A stretch of 64,000 nucleotides of DNA from Plumapathes pennacea (GCA_964036295.1 OZ038473.1:6851501-6915500), one strand, 5' to 3'. Counted from the stretch's first letter, positions 39,530-51,694 are shown. The notes: a model not told the origin generated them from the letters alone. Made by a program: numbers and translations.

Positions 39530-40790
39530 CTGAGTGAGGTGTAATTTGTGAATATTCTATTTTGTTGTACCAGACCAAACGGATGAACAATAAAAAAGCT
39601 TTCTAAAAACTAGTGAATCTGTATAATAATACGCTAACTCACTTCCGTCCATTGCGTGCTTATTTCAACTCTAAAATTATGTTTTGGGGCCAATTAAGAC
39701 ATAAACTTTATGTCAATGTTAACAGAAGACACGTTTTAGGTGGTTTACATGCTCTTTAATTCAATACGAAATTTTTCATGTACTGCAAAACCTCTTTAAT
39801 ATATCTACCTTTGAAAAGTAACTGGTAATATATTCATTTGTAGAGTTTTGCAATGCCATTGATTCTGTGTAGATGTCATTAAAGTCCTATCAAAGGAAAA
39901 ATACAGCATTGCATTTGTATTAATTAGCATAAAGGTTTAGTGCATTCAATTTCAATATTCAGTAATCTTTGTTTTGTCTTCACACCTATATGAAATTAAT
40001 TCATTGTGCATTCATTTATTTATTAGCCTCCTGCGCAGATGCTCTGAGCTCGTCACTAAAAAATTCCTCCCCCACGAACGTCTGCTTAAGCGAGCAGCCA
40101 CTTTTTTTTTTTTTTTTGGCAGGAATCATTTGCACATTTTCCAGTTATATCCACGGAGAAGTTTGGTTATATATTTGAATTTGACAACACCACAGCTTCA
40201 TTAAGACATCAAAGTTTTGCTTTGTTATCTTACAACTTGCATGCAGGATGCTGTCAGAAAAACCTTCAATGAGCTCTCTGCTGAAGTGATGACAGAAGAA
40301 CAAGAGAACACTAGAGCCTGGACGTTCAATTTTAGCGAAAGGTGAACAGCGTTTTGATCCGGTGTAATGGTGGGCGACCTAAAGTTTTTACTTATTCCTT
40401 TGAAAAATTCAAGCAATCCTTCACATGAGTGAATTGGAACTCGAAGTACATATACATGCAGTTGGGTATATAAACACTCCATAGTTTGTGGAACTCACAA
40501 ATTGCCAGTTTTGAAGCTTAAGTTTGACAGTATGCACAAAATCAAAGTACGTCCAAAAAGATCATAAAAGAAGTCCGCAGTTTATAAGGAAAGGACAAGT
40601 GGAGAAAAGCAAACATCAAAGGTATGATAACTCATGAAGCTTGGCCGTGGACAAATACCTGTCGATATAACCATACATTTTTATCGATATTCCCTACAAA
40701 GGCCGAAGGCGTATGCCCTTATGAGTTAAATACAGCGATTGACGTTTTGCCATTCTTCCAGCTGCAGTGCGCAGTTACTGGAGGTCTCTA
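39530..40790. other. No gene; one short repeat-like block
   Basis: AT-rich spacer. Around 40028-40115 is a GC-richer block (CTCCTGCGCAGATGCTCTGAGC ... CCCACGAACGTCTGC) ending in a long T-run, resembling a short interspersed or MITE-like repeat. I could not define its ends. Confidence 0.35.
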
Positions 40791-40794
40791 ACGG

Positions 40795-41957
40795 ATGACG
40801 ACACACAAAAGAAGAGCGACACTTAGTAAAACACAGAAAGCAAGTCAAGCGGCAAATACGAAGAGGGTACGTACATTATTAAAAGATTTTTGGCATGGAT
40901 GGACCTCCAACCTTACAAAAGTATATGAATTCAGAAAGTGAGCTTTAGTTTTCAAATAGTGATAGCGGATATAAAGCTTTATTTTTCTTTTTCTTTTTTA
41001 ACCGTTCTTTTTTTAGTAAACGATAAGACAGTAACGTCACCCCCCTTTTTTAGGAATATTATTCCGCCAAAAAGTCTAAAGAGAGCATTCAACACCATTG
41101 ATTTAAGGTCTTAATAAGAATTCGCGCGTGCCTCGAAAAAAAACATTGTAGCGTTACAATTTAAGGTACGTATACACGTATTATATATATCGTTGCAAAG
41201 ATGTAAGACTGCAGAATGCTAAAACAATTTTTTTTCCGATACTTAATCAAGTTGCTTGCACTTGCGTTTATGCTTGCGCTTATGCTGCGTTGCTCGTGAA
41301 AACCAGGCTTAACTAGATCAGATTGACAAAAGATTTCACGGAAAATCAGGTCTTTCGGGTCTACTCACTCAAATTTCCGTGATGTAGACAATACATTTTT
41401 CTCCAACACAGCATCATCGATTTTCTATTTCTTTTTTTCGTTACTGTCTCAGTGTACATTCTTTATAAAAACGGGTCCCAAAACGCTATATCAACTCTAC
41501 AGGGGAATAAAATTCGTTAGTCCGCTTTTCCCATGTCTTCACATCAGAGATGTAGTTTGGACAGAATTATCAACACGTTTGTTTTTATTTCAATTAGAAA
41601 CTCGAGCGCCGGCAAAGTGATTTTCAGGATGGCCCTCTGACGGAGGCTGACAAGGTAAAAGCTGTTGCCATCCTGAACAATCGCTGGGCTATAGGTTTCA
41701 TGTCTTCAGAGGAGATTGACGATCAGGTCGAACATGTGGGGGGACCGCAACCCCGCAAAGTGAAGAGGCTCAGCTGGCAACGGACAAAGCTAAAAAACAT
41801 CAAGAGTGTTCTTGATGACCACTTTAGTTCCACCATTACGCCGAAACAAAGGAGGACGGCAGCTCCTGCTCGACGATGTGACGACGTATCAGACAGGATC
41901 CCTCCAGACGGTAGTCCTAAGTGGGCCGTGAGGCAGACAATAGCCAGTGAATACTGA
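40795..41957 (+). CDS. Small two-exon gene, function unknown
   Basis: Exon 1 (40795-40866) encodes MTTHKRRATLSKTQKASQAA and ends at a GTACGT donor. Exon 2 (41598-41957) follows TTTCAATTAG and runs to a TGA, giving 143 residues with no stop and in-phase joining. Exon 2 encodes KLERRQSDFQDGPLTEADKV, an AVAILNNRWAIGFMSSEEID helix pair, then a basic patch KVKRLSWQRTKLKNIKSVLD and a Pro-rich SDRIPPDGSPKWAV end. It is very basic, suggesting a nuclear or nucleic-acid-binding protein. I do not recognise the family; the LSWQR...LKNIK...WAV pattern may be the tail of a transposon protein. The intact frame and clean splice sites make it one of the better candidates for a living gene here. Confidence 0.5.
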
Positions 41958-42379
41958 TATATTTTAAAGCGATCTTAATTGTAGCCCTCTTTCTTTGGGC
42001 ATGGACGTGTGGTTCAGGTTCAAGACATGTTTTTCTTGTATCCATTTGTGTATTAGGGTATTTCCATCCTTTCTTCTGGTCGCAGCGTTATAGATGGGTA
42101 TACCTAGTTTAATCCGAAACAATAGCCACTGTAAAAGTGTTGTGGCAAGGACTAAGTATCTGAGTGATGTACCACTTCAAACTCTTGGCTAATTGTTACA
42201 ATAAAACATGAAAGTTGAGAACGTATCTTGTACTGTGTATTTTAGTTGACGCCGAGAGTGGCTGTAAGAAGCCATGGAATTCGACAGCAAAGCACAAATA
42301 GCAGTGAACAAGTGTCTAACAAATAATACGGTTTTTTGCTACATTTCATATTTCAAAATTCGAGAGAGAATCCTCTCCC

Positions 42380-42640
42380 TCCAATGTGTTTCCATTTGCG
42401 GAAACATAAGTTGTTGAACAAAAACATGCTATTGTAAACATGACTATTACGTGTGTTTAGGGTAACGTAAACACTGCGGAAACGAACAGAACAGTCTGTT
42501 TACGACGTGTCCGTAGCCACGGAAACACGAGCTGACGGCGCGTTTACGCAGCGGAAACGCACGTTTTCCGCAACGCAAACACGAGAAAACTTTATGTTTC
42601 CGTTAGAAATCCATGCCCGGAAACAAACATTTTCGTCCTG
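42380..42640. repeat. Cluster of GGAAAC/GTTTCC-type motifs
   Basis: About ten short motifs of the form GGAAAC, GTTTCC, GTAAAC or GTTTAC in both orientations, often spaced by CG-rich spacers (e.g. GCGTTTACGCAGCGGAAACG). No ORF explains it. It may be a decayed palindromic transposon. Confidence 0.4.
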
Positions 42641-42888
42641 TGATTGAGCTCATCGGTCCCTCCATAGAATTCAATGAATCAGTTATTCTGGTAGCACTTG
42701 ACTCATTCAGGTTTGATCCAAGTGACTTCCACATGGTTTTCAAAACCTTCTTATGCTGCTCCTTTTTGAAGTCCAGTGGGATGTTGCTTCCTTTCTTTCC
42801 GATCTTGTAATGGAAACGATTCTACTTGAGGTCAATAGCGAATGCGAAAGCTATGGCTTTTAAGGCTCTTGTAAAGGAAGCCGACATA

Positions 42889-43390
42889 TCATGCTGCGTC
42901 CCTGAGGAGGTTTGTAACAACTAATCCAATAAGGAAGCGACCCGATTGAAAATAGAATAAGAGCCCTGGTTTGGGGCGAGCAAAAAAAAAATATCGTTGC
43001 ATGGCTGTGACTGGGCACAAAAGCGAAGGGCAGTGAGCAATGACTGCAGAATGACCCCGTCTAAAAGTCTCCGTCTTAGAGGACTTCAGCGTAAGGACAA
43101 TACGTTGTGGACTGGACATAGTGGGCAAAAACTCGACACAGTCTGTGGTAAGATCAAAATCGGGCCTAAAGGTACCGACCCCCTGGAAGGTAAACTCGCT
43201 AAAACGCAGAAATCCGAAAAAGGCGAGAGTGATAGCCGCCCAAACCATGTAAAAATTCCGATTGCCCAACCAACTGTGTACGGGGCGAATACCCAACAGG
43301 ACCTGTGGGGTAACCGGCTGGCGGAGGACACGCGTTTGTCCCTGGAAACGGAGTATACTGCGCAGAACCTTTTTGCTTGCGGGGGCCTGG
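42889..43390 (-). pseudogene. Tyrosine recombinase fragment (DIRS/Crypton-like)
   Basis: Leftward from about 43390: KKVLRSILRFQGQTRVLRQP, a spacer, then MVWAAITLAFFGFLRFSEFT with the first catalytic arginine (LRFSE). After that come TLKSSKTETFRRGHSAVIAH, the beta-strand lysine region, and PVTAMQRYFFFARPKPGLLF. It ends LLRDAA at 42889, before the HxxR and tyrosine. The 5' side is cut by the repeat beginning at 43377. Such recombinases integrate DIRS-like retrotransposons or Cryptons; too little is left to choose. Confidence 0.7.
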
Positions 43391-43567
43391 GGCCCAGCGC
43401 GAGCTTAAAAACGCAAATTTTTATTTATTTATTTTTCCTTTTTGTCGGTCGAGAATCAGCACACGGTGATTGGTTCAGATTATCACGTGATATGCAATGA
43501 CGTAATTGACTTCGTTAAACAACTCGAGTGTGGCTATGAATTGCTTGGTATTTGTGTGTAAAAGTTA
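43377..43567 (+). repeat. ~190-bp dispersed repeat, copy 1
   Basis: Begins GCGGGGGCCTGGGGCCC and contains GAGCTTAAAAACGCAAATTT, GTCGGTCGAGAATCAGCACA and TGACGTAATTGACTTCG, ending GTGTGTAAAAGTTAA. Matches 48654-48836 in the same orientation. Confidence 0.75.
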
Positions 43568-44389
43568 AGATTCATTGTCAGAGTAAACCGGGCAAAATCG
43601 ACAGTTTGTTAAAGAAGGGGGTCGGCAGATTCAGTTCATACTAACATCGTAGGTATGTTGGGTGGACTTATGACTAAATGTGCTAGAAGTAGTTCCTCAA
43701 CTGTTAAATCACAACAGAAATGACATCCCCCTCCCCTCCCCCAAAACCAGTTTTTCCACCCAATAATTTGACAGAATTTTGAAATCCTCTGAACTCCAAC
43801 GTTATACTTACAGAGTTCCTGCGACTGCAATACGAAGTTTGGACCTTACACTATTTCAAAATATCCCAAGAAGCATAAAAGTAAAAACACGACAAACTGC
43901 AGCTCGTCGTCTAGAGACACTGTTATTTCGTACTTGCACGACAGCAAGAAATGAGCGACTTTTGTGCTGGTCTGAAAGACACAACTATCGCTCCACCATT
44001 TAGTGGATACCTAAAATGGACTCTTCTATCATCCCTATTCCAGAAATAGCAATCACAGTTTTGGGTATCAAAATAGCAAGAAGCTGACAATGTGCGAAAT
44101 GTTGGCAAGTGTGCTGTGCAAGTTCGATAACACAAAAATCGCAACATACCATTTCTGAGCCCCGCCAGGCTTCTGTAATAGTCAGTTATCAGCAAAATGT
44201 ATCTGTTAGCTACAGGGATCCTTAAATAAGTTGACAGCTGTATTATAACTCGACAGTTGGCGATGTAAACAGATCGACGCCATCTTTGAAGTCATTTTTT
44301 GCGAGGAACTGGGAACTAGTTTAGGTCAATTTTTTCGTTCCTTCCTTTTTGTCCCCACAAATTGTCGTATTGTTTTTCTTTGCTTTTGT

Positions 44390-47180
44390 TTAGTTTATGC
44401 CGAGAAAACATTGAAGCAAATAAATCCTGGCGGCGAATATATTAACAATATCAGCGAATACCGTTCGACATGAACTTGTGAATATCACTGAAACTATAGT
44501 AACATTTCCAATACGCAAAACGCGTTTCTTACCGGTTTGCGGCTCAAATTGAAGTGATCTTTTACGTCCACTGTGGACGATTGGGTGGTTTACGTTCAGT
44601 TTAGCATATACTTTTGTCTGTAAGTCGTGAAGTTGATTCTCGGACTCCCATGCTCGGACATCTTTACTATCGAACTTCTCCACTTCCTCCACCGGGATAT
44701 ATTCAGTCTTTCGCCTGAAATGCACCGCAGCCAGTCTTGAGAAGTATGTGCTAATTTGCTTCTCGATTCTCCATTGTTCTGGAGGAAATAGGAGCGTACC
44801 ATCGGTTCCCCTTGCAGTCCTCATTTCTTTTGCAACTTTCATGGGATCTTCTTTGCTTCCTTTATGCACAGAGAGAACAAGAAAGGAAAGGAGAAAGAAA
44901 CCAATGTAACTCTAATAGTGTATTGCACGACTGAGCCATCCCACGCTACTTCGTAACATTTCCCCAGAGATAAAAAGCCTGTCTGCTCACTTCAAAGTGG
45001 CCCAATGATCGTGGTTGATGGGTTCACTGGATTTGTGTGTCCATATATGTGCCTGACTGTAATATTGTGTTTGTCCTCTTGTACTGTTTTGATACTCTTA
45101 CTTGAAGCTTGTTCATAAGATTTTTCCTAAACAAGCACTAATGGCTACCGGCAAGTGTTGCAACTCTCAATCGCAAACGACCAAGAAAGAAAAACCCAGG
45201 CTAATATTGCCAAGATAAATTATTATGTCAGTGAGTCATCAACCAAAAACAGCCATCTGTACCTGTTTTAATGCCTTGATTGAATTTATCCATGAGGAAG
45301 TTCATCATCATCTCAGTCATTTTCTGACTTCTTTTTTGCGTTTTCAGAACCCAGCCCTTAGGAGTTGCTTGAATTGCATGAAACGGGTGGACACTGCTGC
45401 TGATGTGCGCCTCTTCTGCGTCACTTGCATGAGCAGCTTGTAATCCAGTTAGTTCCTCCGCCCACTTCTTTCGAGCCAAATCGTACACCGTTTCGCATTC
45501 CGTTACTCGTGAATGCTGTCCAGTGTCCATGTGAGCTTGTACTTCGCTTTGTGTTGGAAATGTGGCCACACAACCCTCCTCTTCGCACATAAAGAGGTTA
45601 TGGCCACGGGATGTCGTCTTCGTGTTTACCAGCAGCCCTAGTTTTCCTGAATGTGGAGCAGTGAAGGACACAAGAATGCGAAGGCCTGTCGGTCCTTGCG
45701 GAAAATGTCCAAACTTGTTGTTACTGACTGAGGCCCTCACCAACACCATAAGCTTTCCAAGCTCTGATTCCTGAGGACTGAAATTCAAAGTTGAAGAAAG
45801 AGCTTATCCTGTCCCACTTCTGCATTGGAGCTGCTTTCGACGGATCGACTTCCGCGACTGTGATCCTACACCCACGCTCTCCGCCATGTGATTCCAGCGC
45901 TTCTTTCACGTCAGCTGCTGTTACAATGTCGTGCTTTTCATTGACCCATCTTTGCATGTGTCCTTTCATGGGGGCGATCTTCCTATCGCAAACATCTTTC
46001 CCTGACTGTGGATCTGAAAAGTCGTACCGTTTAACGTGGATGCCAGTCCTTTCACTCATAGATTTTAGTGAAAGAATCAATGAGGCGTTGTGGTAGCAGC
46101 CCGCATTGTCAGATTTCCAGTACGCCTCCTTTACCTTGGGGCGCTCCTCTTTGATTGTGACAAGAAGATGCTCAAGAATGGACGCTACGGAAAACCAATC
46201 CTGTGCGCAGCTTTCAAAAATGTGCACCATAGTCTACGTCTAAATGACCATCCTCAGCTTCTTGTACAGCGCAGGAGACATGCCAACTCTTCCCTCTTTT
46301 CCCATAGAAGTCGCTCATTTGCTCTCTATATCGCCTGGGCAGATATTTCATCGCCCAGTCCATTACAATGAAATTGCGTTCAGAGTTCAAGTTACTGAGA
46401 AAGTCTGTTTGGATTGTTTTTGGTTAACTGTGCGGAGCAAATGAGCCTTCCAACTCCAAATTGCTTCAGTGTCCTGGTTGCGTCAAACTTCAACTGAGCT
46501 TTCTTCTGGTCTATCAGAGTCAGTTGTGAAGAGTTCACCATATCAGTGAAACTTTGCAAGATCTCTTTTAGCTTAGAGAACGAGTTGCACAATGTGTTGT
46601 GTTCATGATTGCATTCTTGAGAGAAGGCCTCGTTCTGTGGATCAGAAAGGCTGTAAGCCGTGCAGTGATCGGCACACCTTTCATCCTTGCCGACGTGGCT
46701 CTTGAAATCGGTCTTCAGATAGCGTTTGCTCTTTCCCGATTCATGCTTTGCTTTTTCTCCCCAAACTGAAACAGCACCACCTTCTAGAATATTCACGGCA
46801 GCATGGCGACGGGCTTGGTCAATCTGCCATTTGCTCACCCCTGGAATCAGTTCCTTGAGTTTCTCCTTTGAATACTGGTTAGCAAAGAGTGAGATAATTT
46901 GCAGTCGCGTTTGTCGACTTTCTGCTTGGTTATACGCTGCTAGCAATGCTAAAAGTTCACCCCCTGTCGAATCCTCCTTGAGTCCTCCCTTTCCGCCACC
47001 TACTTTAGGCATGGTGCCCGAGCCCAACTTCAGCGCATCTATCAGTTGTTGTTCCTGATCTGGGGCAACCATTGTAAACACCGTGGTGAAAACTTCGCGT
47101 ACTTTTCGCAGATAGTAACATTTTTGTGTACTTGAAATGTCTTCCCAATTTGAATTCAAAGTCGAAGCTATAGGGCTGAC
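44390..47180 (-). pseudogene. Large uncharacterised transposase-like protein with C2H2 finger
   Basis: The first exon may start after CCTATAG at about 47171. It encodes YYLRKVREVFTTVFTMVAPD, GELLALLAAYNQAESRQTRL and LIPGVSKWQIDQARRHAA, then KTDFKSHVGKDERCADHCTA. After a frame change near 46395 comes NFIVMDWAMKYLPRRYREQ, and after another near 46210 KSDNAGCYHNASLILSL, YDFSDPQSGKDVCDRKIAPM and ALESHGGERGCRITVAEVD. The IVMDWA and SDNAGCYH aspartates look like an RNase-H-fold (DDE-like) active site. A C2H2 finger (FMCEEEGCVATF...HMDTGQH) and KKWAEEL follow. An intron (about 45260-44870, GTACAG donor, AAAG acceptor) joins SKEDPMKVAKEMRTARGTDG and LFPPEQWRIEKQISTYFSRL, ending at a GTAAGA donor near 44537. 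I know this as a repeated unnamed cnidarian family; function unproven. Confidence 0.55.
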
Positions 47181-48173
47181 TCACGGAGCTCCACGTACAA
47201 TAACTGCTGGGGGTGGAGACATCACGTGATTCATTTTTAAGCTCGCGATGCGCAGCTTTATGTGGTTCGGCTGCCTGGAATGTGTCCCGGTGCTGTCAAC
47301 AATGGATTCCAAATATGGAAGTCGTTCTGTTCCCATTTTGGACAGTATCAATATTACCGACAGTGCAACAAAATCGAGAACGCGATTGTCGAAGTAGTTT
47401 TTGCGGTGGCATTTTTAAGTGTCCCACCTTGTATTGCAGTTAAGACTGTGTCAGTCAGTCCGTCATGCTGTGTCAACAATTGCCTTTGAAATTTGAGTAT
47501 CAAGGAATACGCATGAAGAAACAAAGAGATGGGAAGACGTTTTCTGGAGTTATTTTGATTGCTATCATTGTATTCCTGAATTGCCAGTATATCTGTTGCA
47601 CTTCAGAACCATTATCACAGAGGTTTTGGTAATTCTCGGTTGTTTGACAAGTGTAAGTCAAAGTTGAAAGACCCGTGACCACTGACAGCCCCGAGCGACT
47701 TCAGCTTGTCGAAATATTTCTATCGTTTGATTATATTTGCTTTGCTTCGCATAGTTTTCGCCAGCAATGAAAAATACTGTACAGGACTGGAAGAAGAATA
47801 ATTCGAAAATGAATTTGACCAAAACCGAAAGTAATGTCAACAAGTGTATCAGATTTCACTTAAACTTATTTGACTTGAAACTCAGCCAAAAGAAGAAAGG
47901 TGTGTTTTCTTTAAGCACGTATTTAGTTTGAATGCAGCCCAGGCTGCAGCATCATGGCCTCTGATGAATATGTAGATGTTGAACATAAGTTGTGCATGAC
48001 ATGAGTAATGAAGTCATGGATAGACCGTTTTCTTTGCGACTCCGGAAGGTCTCCTTCTGGTTCAAAGATTTGGCACTCGGTGAAGAATTTTAAATTCTCC
48101 CATTTTGAGCGCCTAAGTTTTATAATTTTCACCCGCTGCCGCCTTGTAAATGTCAGTTTTCAAAACTGAGACT

Positions 48174-48547
48174 AAGGCCCTGTTTACTTGGAAGGAGGGT
48201 GACCCTCCCAGGAGGGACACCCTCCTAGAAGGGTCACCCTTCTCTACTGAAATTCCTTGGTCCATTTACATGATTGGTAGGGTCACCCTAGGAGGAGGGT
48301 TACCCTATCTTCTTCTAGGGTTACCCTCCCAGTAGGGACAACTTTTGGCCATGTAAACACTCGAGGAAGGGTTACCCTCCCAGGGGGCTAAGTTTAGCGG
48401 TGCCAGGTTGCTATCTCAACTTTCGCGACCGTGCGATTCCTTTCAGACTCTTGGCGAGAAAACCCTACGGATAATGCTTGGCATGTAAAGGGGGCTATCT
48501 TCTAACCCTTTTTGGAGGGTTACCCTCCCTCCATGTAAACAGGGCCT
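48174..48547. mobile_element. MITE with AGGC-type ends
   Basis: Ends AGGCCCTGTTTACTTGGAAG and the complement of CCATGTAAACAGGGCCT match over about 35 bp. The interior is full of AGGGT(G/T)ACCCT motifs. TA flanks both sides. Non-coding. Confidence 0.75.
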
Positions 48548-48653
48548 ATTTCGAATACGTGGTTCAGCAAAGTGGAGGCCCGCAGAAACGGACGTGAACT
48601 TCCACATACCTAAAATTGAGCAATTTTTACGATGTGGCCTTGAGCTAGTTGCT

Positions 48654-48836
48654 CGCGGGGGCCTGGGCCCCAAGCGAGCTTAAAAACGCAAATTTTTCTT
48701 CTTTTTTTTGTCGGTCGAGAATCAGCACACGGTGATTGGTTCATATTATCACGTGCTAGGTGATGACGTAATTGACTTCGCTAAACAACTCGAGATGTGG
48801 CCAGTGAATTGCTCGTTACTTGTGTGTAAAAGTTAA
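48654..48836 (+). repeat. ~190-bp dispersed repeat, copy 2
   Basis: Matches 43377-43567. Its left end can fold as a GC-rich hairpin (GCTCGCGGGGGCC / GGCCCCAAGCGAGC). Confidence 0.75.
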
Positions 48837-49059
48837 CTGCATCCCTTCCAAACTAAACACCATTTGGCTCTGTGGAATATACACGGATAAACTGGATTTT
48901 CGGGAACGATTTTGGCTCGCGTTCACCGCGGAAGCTTTGAGAATGAATGTTTGATGGATACCGCTGGGGGTTGCAAATATCTCTGTCACTGATAAGTGTC
49001 ACTGATAAGAAGTTCTGAGCACCTGAACTAAATTTGGGCAAAACACAATTGAAATGGGA

Positions 49060-50990
49060 AACGATTTACCACAATATTAGTGACTTGCTGTAGGCATGCA
49101 CTGCATTTATTTAGCTGTCAGGGAGCATCGAAGAAGGGAAAACTCTGGAATTCTATGCTGCTTTTGTTTTACGTAGAATCGATTTATTTCCCAGTAATAA
49201 AACATGTGATTCATAATTATGAAATAACAAAAATGAATCCTCTCTGGCTTATACAGATATTTTGTATCGCTTCTATATAACTGAATTAATTCGACTAGCC
49301 AACGACCTTGAGAGAAACCCAGGTCCTGTTGTAACTATAGTTGTTGTTGTTGTTTTTATATCGTTTCAAGTAAATGATCGGAGATGACCACAGAACTTGT
49401 CATTTTTAGTAAGCTATTATGACCTATTATGCATGTCCGACGACGTACGCACTGCGTACCTATTTTTAATAATCGCAGATATCCCCTCGCTCTGTAGTGG
49501 GTTTTCGGAAAGCGGGGTTCTTGTCTATTTTCCACTTGGAGATTATTTTAAAATCTTTTTTACAAACCACGGTTGTATAGAGACGTCACCAGTCGGCCGC
49601 TAAAAAAAACTTTGTCGCAAGGCAGTCTGGTTTACTTCGGACAACGTGCACAGTCTGCAATTTTCGTTGACACTAGCTGAACTCCAAAATTCGCTGAGAC
49701 AACTTTTACACGCAACTACAGAATACTCCCGAGACTTTTGAGAGATCGTGACTCGATCAGGTTTGCACAGTCAGCAAAGTCCAGCCAACGCTGTATCCTA
49801 ACCACATACGTGTATGTTTTTTGTTTTTTACTTTATCATTCTAATACGCTTCTTCGAGTGTAACAAATTTAGAACTGTCAAAACGAGAGTCGCTTGTTTA
49901 TACACTTTCGTCTCGGGTCGAAATGAGTGAATTTTGGCAAGGATTCAATTTTGAACACAACTTTTCGTTTAACGAATTTAAAATCTTTGACAGAAAAAAA
50001 GAAATCAAGTCACTAAATAATACAAGGTCCGATTGTATTGAGCGAGCAAACCCGGTCACTAAATAATACAAGTTTCGATTGTGTTGAGCGAGCAAATTCG
50101 ACCACCCATAGACAATATTATACAATAGACTGTAATTGTTAAATTTAGAAAGCAGTGGCCCCTGGCCAGGTATTTTCTACTTTAATAGCCTTTAGAAAGC
50201 AAGAGCACTTCAACCCGGTTACATTTCATCCTTGAATACAGTGTTTCAACAAACACGGCGAGGATTAAACTTCACAGCATTTCCATATGTCAGACTGTCA
50301 GCGAAATTGTACAAATATGTCAGGAATCGGATGACACAATCTTGCTCGAAGGCACTCTGAAAAAGCTTTGAAAACTAGCGAAAAGATCACAATATAATCC
50401 TACTTGGCCTTTATCCCAAAATATACGGCAATTGTTAAAATACCATAATGATAACACGACTTTAAAATAGCACACGCGTACTGTACGTTATTGATGTAAC
50501 CTTTCAAAACTCACCGGTTCCTGAAAGCCACAGCTTTAGCTCTTTTCCGCAAAGGAAACAAAACCCGAAACACTATTGTTTACGTCTTTAATGATTTCAA
50601 AATGCACTGTATAGAGCAATCCTCATACAGTACGAAAATTCCACTTTCCATTGTATTGTGCGCAGTCATCTTGTCAAAACTTGGATTCTGAAAACTACAA
50701 TCCTGTTATTATAAAAGGTGAAATTTGCCATGGTGATTCTTCGATTTCCACCTACTGTATTTTGCTATTCCTTTCTGAAGAAGTGTCTGCGTTTTAATAC
50801 AATACTGCAGGCGTCTGGGATTGTGTTCAGGTCGGCCAGTCGATGCCTTAAAGAATTCGTTTCACGGCGAGCAAGCTTGCCTCCCATACACTGGCAAAAT
50901 ATCCGGGCAGTTTACAGCCGTCCTTCGAACTGCTTGGCCTTGTATCTGCATCTTGTTGTACAAAATCACTTCCGTCGTACTCTATTGTTT
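49060..50990. other. No gene; fragments of decayed Helitrons
   Basis: At about 49469-49495, ATAATCGCAGATATCCCCTCGCTCTG matches the complement of the Helitron 3' end. At 49710-49800 and 50600-50700 there are blocks matching 18415-18590 and 19310-19395 (e.g. GTACGAAAATTCCA). A (TTG)n run lies at 49335-49352. I see no coding sequence. Confidence 0.45.
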
Positions 50991-50991
50991 G

Positions 50992-50996
50992 TCACC
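50992..50996. repeat. TCACC target duplication, left
   Basis: TCACC directly outside the left end of the Ginger-like element; the right copy is 55599-55603. Confidence 0.7.
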
Positions 50997-51213
50997 TGTT
51001 ACGCCGCAAAATGTAACAATCAACGCAAAATGTAACATTAACGCAAAATGTAACAACTTCCACCACAAAATGTAACATTAACCCAAAGTGTAACAACTTT
51101 TGACGCAAAATGTAACAACTCCTTTAGCGCGAAATGTAACAACTTTCCGACGCAAAATGTAACAACTCCTTTAACGCGAAATGTAACAACTCTTTATCGC
51201 AAAATGTAACAAT
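50997..51213 (+). repeat. Left terminal repeat made of ten TGTAACA units
   Basis: Units of about 16-24 bp alternate CGCAAAATGTAACA, CGCGAAATGTAACA and variants. The complement lies at 55391-55598. Such arrays are plausible transposase-binding sites. Confidence 0.85.
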
Positions 51214-51478
51214 GCAACTAAGTGGAACAATTAGGATGTTGAATGTTGAAATCTTAACTACACATTCACACCTTATTTGCAGCTTTTGTATCAACGAAAG
51301 AAACGCTAAATTTGAATTATCGCCATGAAAAACTTGTGCTGTGAAGCTGTTGAAACAATGACAGCTGGCGCAGGCGCTACATACACAGTTTCAGAGCACG
51401 CCAGGAGAACAAAGAAAATGCCAGGAGAGCCTCTCGTACTCCCACGTCAACTGAATCAATATTGTCCAAATAAGTTGC

Positions 51479-51694
51479 TTATTTCTTGCGGTTCTTCCAG
51501 TAGATATGGGTAATGCCATACCAGCTAGATCCTCGTGCAATAAAACTCAACCATGCCGACGCCCACTTAACATGATTTATGATCTCGCGAAGTCGAATAA
51601 CCGCCCCGCTTGCCTTTCCTTTGATGGACATAACTTTTCGCACGCTAACCTGTCGAATGTCTGTGATATCGTCAAATTCTGGTATGTATACCAT
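51479..51694 (-). CDS. Second ORF of the Ginger-like element, unknown function
   Basis: It begins MVYIPEFDDITDIRQVSVRK and continues VMSIKGKASGAVIRLREI, ending HIYWKNRKK. The open frame extends upstream (DITDKEPAP) to about 51728. It resembles the frame at 18190-18364, so it is a recurrent protein, not chance. The beta-rich IP...D.R.VS.R..M..KGK pattern could be a small OB-like or other nucleic-acid-binding fold, but I cannot identify it. It lies downstream of the integrase gene on the same strand and near the left terminus. Confidence 0.4.
   Translation of the reverse strand: MVYIPEFDDITDIRQVSVRKVMSIKGKASGAVIRLREIINHVKWASAWLSFIARGSSWYGITHIYWKNRKK

Noticed and set aside
42997..43500. 167-residue plus-strand frame
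   Set aside because: It overlaps the tyrosine recombinase in antisense and has no family pattern.
50997..51213. Tandem TGTAACA array as a possible CRISPR array
   Set aside because: Units and spacers are short and all related, an inverted copy lies 4.4 kb away, and the context is a eukaryotic transposon end.
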